From Clostridia bacterium (GTDB taxonomy: Bacteria; Bacillota; Clostridia; Oscillospirales; CAG-272), in NCBI GenBank assembly GCA_017472255.1, contig JAFUQU010000030.1, forward strand, positions 1-48,321: DNA of 48,321 nt, in the 5' to 3' direction. A model generated the notes under the pieces. That model worked only from the letters and a program-made list of their open reading frames with translations. It was not told the origin of the DNA and searched no databases. The position numbers and the translations under genes are program-made. Within the stretch, counting starts at the first letter, position 1, and each line of letters begins with the position of its first letter. Below, piece after piece: positions 42,871 to 48,321 of this stretch.

Positions 42871-43589
42871 ACGATAAAACCAAAAGGATACTGAAAATCA
42901 TCGGCGCCGTTCTGGCGCTGGCGGCGATTGCCGCGCTCTGCGCCTGGCTGATCCCTCTCGTGCTCTCCCTGCGCGAACCGGAGGTGCAGGAGCGATTCCG
43001 GACGTTCATCGACGGCTTTGGCGTCTGGGGCGTGTTTGTCATGCTGGCGCTTCAGGTGCTGCAAATCGTTGTGGCGGTCATTCCCGGCGAACCGCTGGAA
43101 TTGATGATGGGGCTGATGTATGGAACGGCGGGCGGGCTTGCGCTGACGATACTGGGCATCGCCCTCGGCACGACGCTGGTTTTCTTCCTCGTGAAGAAAT
43201 TCGGCATACGCTTCGTCAACAAGTTCGTGAACTCCGCCGCCTTCGAAAAATTCTCCTTCCTGCACGATCCCACCCGCCGGGATTCGCTGATCTTCCTGCT
43301 TTTCTTCATCCCCGGCACGCCAAAGGACGTGCTGACCTACTTCGCCCCCTTCACGGGCATACCCTTTCTCCGCTTCGTGCTCATTTCAGCGCTGGCGCGG
43401 ATTCCGTCGGTGATCTCGTCCACCTATGTGGGCGCGTCCCTGTCCGAGGGAAATCTGGCGAAATCGCTGATTATGTTCGCCATCACCGGCGCTGTCGGTC
43501 TTGTCGGAATCTGGGTCAACGACCGCGTGATCAAGCACAAGTCTGAAAAGTCTGAAAATACTCCCTCAAGAAAGGACACCTCCACGTGA
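42867..43589 (+). CDS. TVP38/TMEM64 (VTT domain) membrane protein
   Basis: The 240-residue protein has one N-terminal helix and the VTT core: VVAVIPGEPLELMMGLMYG, GTTLVFFLVKKFG, FFIPGTPKDVLTYFAPFTG, and RIPSVISSTYVGASL. Members are linked to lipid scrambling, membrane homeostasis or undecaprenyl-phosphate flipping in the related DedA group; the substrate here is unknown. Four-base overlaps on both sides tie it to apbE and miaB translation. Confidence 0.9.
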   Translation: MNDKTKRILKIIGAVLALAAIAALCAWLIPLVLSLREPEVQERFRTFIDGFGVWGVFVMLALQVLQIVVAVIPGEPLELMMGLMYGTAGGLALTILGIALGTTLVFFLVKKFGIRFVNKFVNSAAFEKFSFLHDPTRRDSLIFLLFFIPGTPKDVLTYFAPFTGIPFLRFVLISALARIPSVISSTYVGASLSEGNLAKSLIMFAITGAVGLVGIWVNDRVIKHKSEKSENTPSRKDTST

Positions 43590-44995
43590 AAAAGATTACC
43601 CCCGCCGAGCTGGCACAACAATATGAACACATCGCCGCCGTCTGCCGCATCAACGACGCAAAGCTCACCCGCCCCGGCTGTTTTATCCGCACCTTCGGAT
43701 GCCAACAGAACGAGGCCGACAGCGAACGTTACGCCGGACTTGCCGAGTCCATGGGCTATGAAATCGTGGACGCCCCCGAAAAGGCGAGCCTTATTTTAAT
43801 CAACACCTGCGCCGTCCGTGAGCACGCGGAAATGCGCGCCATGTCCATCACCGGGCAGTTCAAGCATTTGAAGGCCGCAAATCCCGATCTGATCATCGGA
43901 ATGTGCGGCTGCATGGTCTCCCAGGAGCATCGGCTGAACCAGATTAAGGGCGGCTTTCCCTACATCGACTTTCTGCTGGGCGCGGGCATGATGCACCGCC
44001 TGCCCGAGCTGGTTCACAGCCGGATGAACAAGGATAAGCGTTCCTTCCTGCTGGACGAGCCGGAGGGCTGCCTTGCCGAAGGGCTGCCGGTGCGCCGGGA
44101 ATCGGACATTAAGGCGTGGGTCAGCATCATGTACGGGTGTAACAATTTCTGCACCTACTGCGTGGTTCCCCACGTTCGGGGGCGGGAGCGCAGCCGGGCG
44201 CGGGCGGACATCCTCGCCGAGGTGAAGGAGCTGATCGCCGACGGCTGCCGGGAGATTACCCTTCTCGGGCAGAACGTGAACAGCTACGGCAAAGACCTTG
44301 GAAGCGAGTACGACTTCGCCGATCTTGTCAGCGAAATCTGCGAGCTGGACGGAGACTTTATTCTCCGCTTCATGACCAGCCACCCGAAGGACGCTTCCCA
44401 GAAGCTGATCGACGCCATGGCGTCCCACGAAAAATGCGCAAGGCAGTTCCACCTGCCGCTCCAATCGGGCAGCGCCCGGGTGCTGACGGCGATGAACCGC
44501 CGCTACACGCCGGAAAGTTATCTTTCCACGGTGGAAGCGCTTCGAGCCGCCATGCCGGACATCGCCATCAGCTCGGACATCATCGTCGGCTTTCCGGGCG
44601 AGACCGACGAGGAATTCGCCGAGACCCTTGCCATGCTGGAGCGGGTGCGCTTTGATATGGTGTACTCGTTCATCTATTCGCCCCGCGCCCTGACGCCCGC
44701 CGCGTCCATGGACGGGCAGATTTCCGCCGAGGTGAAATCCGCGCGGATGAACGCTCTGCTTAACTGCCAGAACGCCATTTCGCTGGAGCGGAATCTGGCG
44801 GCGGTTGGCAGCGTTCAGCGTGTGCTGCTGGAGGGCGCGAGCAAATCGGACGAGTCGATGCTCACCGGACGCGCCGATTCGAACAAGCTGGTACACATTC
44901 CCCGCGCCGGCGCGGACGCGCTGGTGGGGCGGTTCGTGGACGTGCGCATCACCCGGGCGGAGACGTTCGCGCTGTTCGGGGAGCTGGCGGATTGA
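43586..44995 (+). CDS. miaB: tRNA-2-methylthio-N6-dimethylallyladenosine synthase MiaB
   Basis: The 469-residue radical-SAM methylthiotransferase acts on i6A37 of tRNAs. An N-terminal cluster domain has RTFGCQQNEADSERYAGL, NTCAVREHAE and MCGCMVSQE. The radical-SAM cysteines are in YGCNNFCTYCVVPHVRGRERS (about 184-200), and a TRAM domain ends the protein. The GTG start overlaps the VTT gene, with AAAGGA nine bases upstream. Confidence 0.97.
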   Translation: MKKITPAELAQQYEHIAAVCRINDAKLTRPGCFIRTFGCQQNEADSERYAGLAESMGYEIVDAPEKASLILINTCAVREHAEMRAMSITGQFKHLKAANPDLIIGMCGCMVSQEHRLNQIKGGFPYIDFLLGAGMMHRLPELVHSRMNKDKRSFLLDEPEGCLAEGLPVRRESDIKAWVSIMYGCNNFCTYCVVPHVRGRERSRARADILAEVKELIADGCREITLLGQNVNSYGKDLGSEYDFADLVSEICELDGDFILRFMTSHPKDASQKLIDAMASHEKCARQFHLPLQSGSARVLTAMNRRYTPESYLSTVEALRAAMPDIAISSDIIVGFPGETDEEFAETLAMLERVRFDMVYSFIYSPRALTPAASMDGQISAEVKSARMNALLNCQNAISLERNLAAVGSVQRVLLEGASKSDESMLTGRADSNKLVHIPRAGADALVGRFVDVRITRAETFALFGELAD

Positions 44996-45050
44996 TGGCG
45001 CGGGAGTTGCCCGCCCAAGCGCACACAACGTGCCCCATCCCATCGCAAAA

Positions 45051-45070
45051 AATTCGCCCTTCGGCGAATT
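45051..45070 (+). other. Hairpin between miaB and ylbF
   Basis: aattcgcc (45051-45058) pairs with ggcgaatt (45063-45070). It is flanked by A-runs, so a T-run exists only on the minus strand, where no gene ends. A processing or stability element is more likely than a terminator. Confidence 0.4.
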
Positions 45071-45106
45071 CAAATAAAAAATCAAAATTACAAGGAGAAC
45101 ATACCA

Positions 45107-45487
45107 ATGGAAATCATGGAACTGGCTGCCGAACTGGGCAGAAAAATCAAGGAAGACCCCCGCATCAAGGCAATGAACGAGGCGCAGGCCGCTTATGAAA
45201 CCGACCGCGAGCTTCAAACCCTGCTCACCGAGTACAACGCCCAGTCCGCCGCCCTGACACAGGAATACCAGAAGTCCGAGAAGGACGCCGAATTCATTAA
45301 GGTCATCGAAGCCCGCATCAACGAGCTGTATCACCAGATCTCCGACAACCCCAAAATGGCTGCCCTTCAGCAGGCACAGGAGGTCGTCAACGCCTTCATG
45401 GCCGAGGTCAACGGCGAAATCACCTATCAGATTACCGGCGAGCGTCCCTGCACCCACGACTGCTCCACCTGCCACGGCTGCCACTGA
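45107..45487 (+). CDS. ylbF: YlbF-family regulator with C-terminal cysteine cluster
   Basis: The 126-residue helical protein of the YlbF/YmcA group (AMNEAQAAYETDRELQTLL) ends in CTHDCSTCHGCH, four cysteines in a Cx3Cx2Cx2C pattern. In Bacillus, YlbF with YmcA and YaaT forms the Y-complex, which binds iron-sulfur clusters, assists RNase Y in mRNA maturation and affects sporulation and competence. The cysteine tail fits cluster binding. AAGGAGA precedes the ATG. Position between miaB and mutS is typical for Clostridia. Confidence 0.9.
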   Translation: MEIMELAAELGRKIKEDPRIKAMNEAQAAYETDRELQTLLTEYNAQSAALTQEYQKSEKDAEFIKVIEARINELYHQISDNPKMAALQQAQEVVNAFMAEVNGEITYQITGERPCTHDCSTCHGCH

Positions 45488-45530
45488 TTTCTGACACAAA
45501 ATCCAACGAACAGGAAGGTTAATACACGCA

Positions 45531-48113
45531 ATGACCCCGATGATGCAGCAATACTTCGAGATCAAAAATCAATATAAGGACTGCCTCCTTTTCTACCGCC
45601 TCGGCGACTTCTATGAGATGTTCTACGACGACGCGGAGACGGGGTCGAAGGAGCTGGATCTTACCCTCACCGGACGGGGCTGCGGCGAGGAGGATCGCGC
45701 TCCCATGTGCGGCATCCCATTCCACGCGGTGGATGTCTACATCGGACGGCTGGTGGCCAAGGGCTACAAAATCGCCATCTGTGAACAGCTGGAAGACCCG
45801 GCGCTGGCCAAAGGACTGGTGAAGCGGGACGTAATCCGCATCATCACCCCCGGCACCGTTACCACCTCCGAGCTGCTCCCCGAAAACCGCAACAATTACC
45901 TTGCCGCCATCGCCACCGAGCCTGATCGGACGGGCGTCTGCTTCGCGGATATCTCCACCGGGCAGTTTTACGCCACCATGTTCACCGGTCCCGCCCGCTT
46001 CGAGCGGCTGATGAGCGAGCTTGGAACCTACACCCCCAGCGAAGTGCTCATCTCCGGCGGCGCGGAGGAGCTGAGCTGCGCCGGCGGCTGGCTCACCGAA
46101 AAGCTGGGCGGTTCCCTGTCCCAGCATCAGGCGTCCCGCTTCGCCCTGTCCGAGTGCGAGACGCGGGTGAAGGAACGCTTCCCCACCGGCTACACCCCCG
46201 CCTACGACAACACGGTCATCACCTGTGCCGTTGGCGCGCTGCTTGACTACATCGACGAAACCCAGAAAACCGACCTGTCCTCCGTTTCCTCCCTGTCGGT
46301 CTACGCCGACGGACAGTTCCTCGACATCGACATCAACTCCCGCCGTTCGCTGGAGCTGTGCGAAACCATGCGCACCAAGGAGAAAAAGGGCACGCTGCTT
46401 TGGGTGCTTGACCGCACCCGCACGTCCATGGGCGCGCGTATGCTCCGCCGCTGGGTGGAACAGCCGCTGATCTCCGCTTATGAGATTGGTCAGCGTCAGG
46501 GTGCGGTGGACGAACTGTTCGGCGATTTCATGCTGCGGGAGGAATGCGGCGAACGGCTGAAAAACGTTCTCGATCTGGAGCGGCTGACCACCAAGCTGGT
46601 TTACGGCTCGGCGGGCGGCAAGGATTTGGCCGCCATCCGTTCCACCATCGCGGTCATTCCCGAGCTGTTCGGGCTGCTGGAGGCGGTGCGCAGCGATGAA
46701 CTGCGCGAGATACGGGACGGTCTTTCGGACACGCTGGAAGATCTGCACAGCCTGCTGAAAGCGTCCATCGTGGACTCGCCCCCCTTCTCCGTCCGCGAGG
46801 GCGGCATCATCGCGAAAGGCTACAACGAGGAGGTCGATCAGCTGCGGGCGATCATCGAGGACAGCTCGCAGATTCTGAACGATCTCGCCGAGCGGGAACG
46901 CGCCGCCACCGGCATCAAGAACCTGAAAATCAGCAGCAACCGGGTCTTCGGCTACTACATCGAAGTCACCCGTTCCCAGCTTGATCTGGTGCCGCCGCAC
47001 TACATCCGCAAGCAGACGCTGGCGGGCGCGGAACGTTACATCACGCAGGAATTGAAGGACACGGAAGCGACGATCTTCGGCGCGTCCGATCGGATTAACA
47101 CGCTGGAATACGAGCTGTTCCGGGCGGTCTGCCAGACGCTGCTGGACAACATGGACCGCATCCGCAAGGCCGCCGCTTTGATGGCGAAGCTGGACGTGTA
47201 TCTGTCGCTGGCAGACGTGGCGGTGCGGCAGAATTTCGTCCGCCCGGAGATTGGCTATGACGACGTCATCGACATCCGGGACGGGCGGCATCCGGTGGTG
47301 GAACAGTTCGTGGCGGACAGCTATTTTGTCCCCAACGACACCCTGCTGGACACCGATAAAAACCGCATGATGCTGATCACCGGTCCCAACATGGCGGGCA
47401 AATCGACCTATATGCGTCAGGTAGCGCTGATTGTGATTATGGCGCAGATTGGTTCCTTCGTTCCGGCGCGTGAGGCGCACATCGGCATCTGCGACCGGGT
47501 GTTCACCCGTGTGGGTGCGTCGGACGATCTGGCGTCGGGGCAGTCCACCTTCATGCTGGAGATGAACGAAGTGGCGTACATTCTGAAGCACGCTACCAAG
47601 CGTTCGCTGATTCTGTTTGACGAGATCGGGCGGGGCACGTCCACGTATGACGGGATGTCCATCGCCCGGGCGATTGCCGAATACACCGCCAGCCGCCGTC
47701 TGTCGGCGAAAACGATGTTCGCGACCCATTATCACGAGCTGACCGAGCTGGCGGACGTTACCGAGGGCGTGGTGAATTACAACATCGCGGCGAAGAAGCG
47801 CGGGGACGACATCACGTTTCTGCGCAAAATCGTGCCCGGCGCGGCGGACGACAGCTACGGCATTGAGGTTGCCAAGCTGGCGGGCGTTCCCGACGCGGTG
47901 ATTAAGCGCGCCAAGGAGATTCTCCGTTCGCTGGAGGACGGCGCCGCGCCTTCGCCGAAGGCGAAGGCAGCGGCTCCGGCTGAGCCGGAGCTGTCCTTTG
48001 AGGCGGTGATCGAGCAGCAGCTTGCCGAAGCGGTGCGCGCCATCGACATCAACACGCTTACGCCGATTGAGGCGCTGAACGAGCTGTATCGGCTGAAGAA
48101 GCTGTTGGGGTGA
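45531..48113 (+). CDS. mutS: DNA mismatch repair protein MutS
   Basis: The 860-residue protein detects mispairs. The Phe-x-Glu mismatch wedge is in LGDFYEMFYDDA, near residue 25. Clamp and lever domains follow. The ATPase has Walker A GPNMAGKST (about 617-625), Walker B LILFDEIGRGTSTYDG (about 694) and THYHELTEL. The C-terminal helix-turn-helix ends in NELYRLKKLLG. Length and start (TPMMQQYFEIK) match the family. AGGAAGG lies 12 bases before the ATG, a little far. MutL is not in the window and may follow. Confidence 0.98.
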   Translation: MTPMMQQYFEIKNQYKDCLLFYRLGDFYEMFYDDAETGSKELDLTLTGRGCGEEDRAPMCGIPFHAVDVYIGRLVAKGYKIAICEQLEDPALAKGLVKRDVIRIITPGTVTTSELLPENRNNYLAAIATEPDRTGVCFADISTGQFYATMFTGPARFERLMSELGTYTPSEVLISGGAEELSCAGGWLTEKLGGSLSQHQASRFALSECETRVKERFPTGYTPAYDNTVITCAVGALLDYIDETQKTDLSSVSSLSVYADGQFLDIDINSRRSLELCETMRTKEKKGTLLWVLDRTRTSMGARMLRRWVEQPLISAYEIGQRQGAVDELFGDFMLREECGERLKNVLDLERLTTKLVYGSAGGKDLAAIRSTIAVIPELFGLLEAVRSDELREIRDGLSDTLEDLHSLLKASIVDSPPFSVREGGIIAKGYNEEVDQLRAIIEDSSQILNDLAERERAATGIKNLKISSNRVFGYYIEVTRSQLDLVPPHYIRKQTLAGAERYITQELKDTEATIFGASDRINTLEYELFRAVCQTLLDNMDRIRKAAALMAKLDVYLSLADVAVRQNFVRPEIGYDDVIDIRDGRHPVVEQFVADSYFVPNDTLLDTDKNRMMLITGPNMAGKSTYMRQVALIVIMAQIGSFVPAREAHIGICDRVFTRVGASDDLASGQSTFMLEMNEVAYILKHATKRSLILFDEIGRGTSTYDGMSIARAIAEYTASRRLSAKTMFATHYHELTELADVTEGVVNYNIAAKKRGDDITFLRKIVPGAADDSYGIEVAKLAGVPDAVIKRAKEILRSLEDGAAPSPKAKAAAPAEPELSFEAVIEQQLAEAVRAIDINTLTPIEALNELYRLKKLLG

Positions 48114-48195
48114 GATGGGGGAAATAAGGGTGGTTTGCGGTGCGCAGCGGTTGAATTGTGCGCGGACGGTTGTGCAATGCGCAGCGTTTGGAAGC

Positions 48196-48223
48196 GGAGC
48201 GACGAGGGCGTCGCTCCCTACAG
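48196..48223. repeat. Dispersed palindrome with gcgacgagggcg core, copy D
   Basis: Same 28 bases as copy C (ggagcgac / gtcgctcc plus ctacag), 79 bases after the mutS stop codon. A run of six Ts comes about 12 bases later, so it might also help end mutS transcripts. The last 200 bases of the window hold nothing else I recognise. Confidence 0.85.
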
Positions 48224-48321
48224 ATACAATTTTTTGTACAATATTACTTACGCAACACCCTCTTTATTTTTTATCCTCAGACGGCAGCAGTAAATAATAC
48301 AAAACCACACAAATGAATATG

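Noticed and set aside
43796..45565. Minus-strand frame spanning miaB and ylbF
   Set aside because: It runs antisense through two conserved genes and their spacer; no motif supports it.
45519..47735. Long minus-strand open frame (738 codons) opposite mutS
   Set aside because: Shadow of mutS codon usage, with His/Gln/Arg-rich composition and no recognisable domain or ribosome binding site.
48115..48297. Small gene after mutS
   Set aside because: The frame runs through palindrome copy D, has no ribosome binding site and shows no recognisable protein.

Overview
The window looks like a chromosomal segment of a spore-forming Clostridia bacterium, probably an Oscillospiraceae/Ruminococcaceae-type gut anaerobe. 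The grounds are a complete spoIIA operon (SpoIIAA, SpoIIAB, sigma-F), a Gram-positive PolC, a YlmC/YmxH sporulation protein, YlbF, a conserved rpsB-tsf-pyrH-frr-uppS-cdsA-dxr-rseP-ispG-polC order, large lipoprotein solute-binding proteins, and near-consensus sigma-A promoters that mostly carry a TGn extension. No species can be named from sequence alone. No rRNA, tRNA or CRISPR was seen.

Left part (1-10 kb). The window opens inside a reading frame that joins an IMP-dehydrogenase-like CBS fragment to a SleB-type cell-wall hydrolase, which may be an assembly chimera. It is followed by two back-to-back terminators and a stretch that folds like a structured RNA on the minus strand. Then comes a minus-strand block: a very large solute-binding lipoprotein, a two-helix MacB-core protein, a long coiled-coil HlyD-type adaptor, a palindrome-rich spacer with a 37-bp tandem repeat, and a MalG/MalF-type permease pair with a strong promoter. 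No ATPase is present. The three envelope genes lie between two inverted copies of a 63-bp hairpin repeat.

Middle part (10-38 kb). A two-domain PPK2 polyphosphate:nucleotide phosphotransferase and a PPK1 polyphosphate kinase flank the spoIIA operon. Two phage-like genes, a winged-helix replication-type protein and a region-4 sigma-like protein, follow on the plus strand. Then about 21 kb is all minus strand. In transcription order it holds AraC, rpsB-tsf, pyrH-frr-uppS-cdsA-dxr-rseP-ispG-polC and the operon hisZGDCBHAFIE. Protein synthesis, UMP kinase, isoprenoid (MEP) and lipid-carrier synthesis, phospholipid synthesis, membrane proteolysis, replication and histidine synthesis are therefore packed together. 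Histidinol-phosphate phosphatase is the only pathway enzyme missing. Base composition is visibly more AT-rich across ppk1, his and polC than on either side.

Right part (38.7-48 kb). The araC gene is divergent from a second solute-binding lipoprotein. A ylmC/ymxH gene converges on it, sharing a terminator. A plus-strand operon-like run follows: NusG-domain-II protein, Gx-transporter-family protein, ApbE lipoprotein (a set resembling part of the flavin-based extracellular electron transfer locus), VTT/TVP38 membrane protein, miaB, ylbF and mutS. A family of short palindromes built on the core gcgacgagggcg recurs in intergenic sites across the window.
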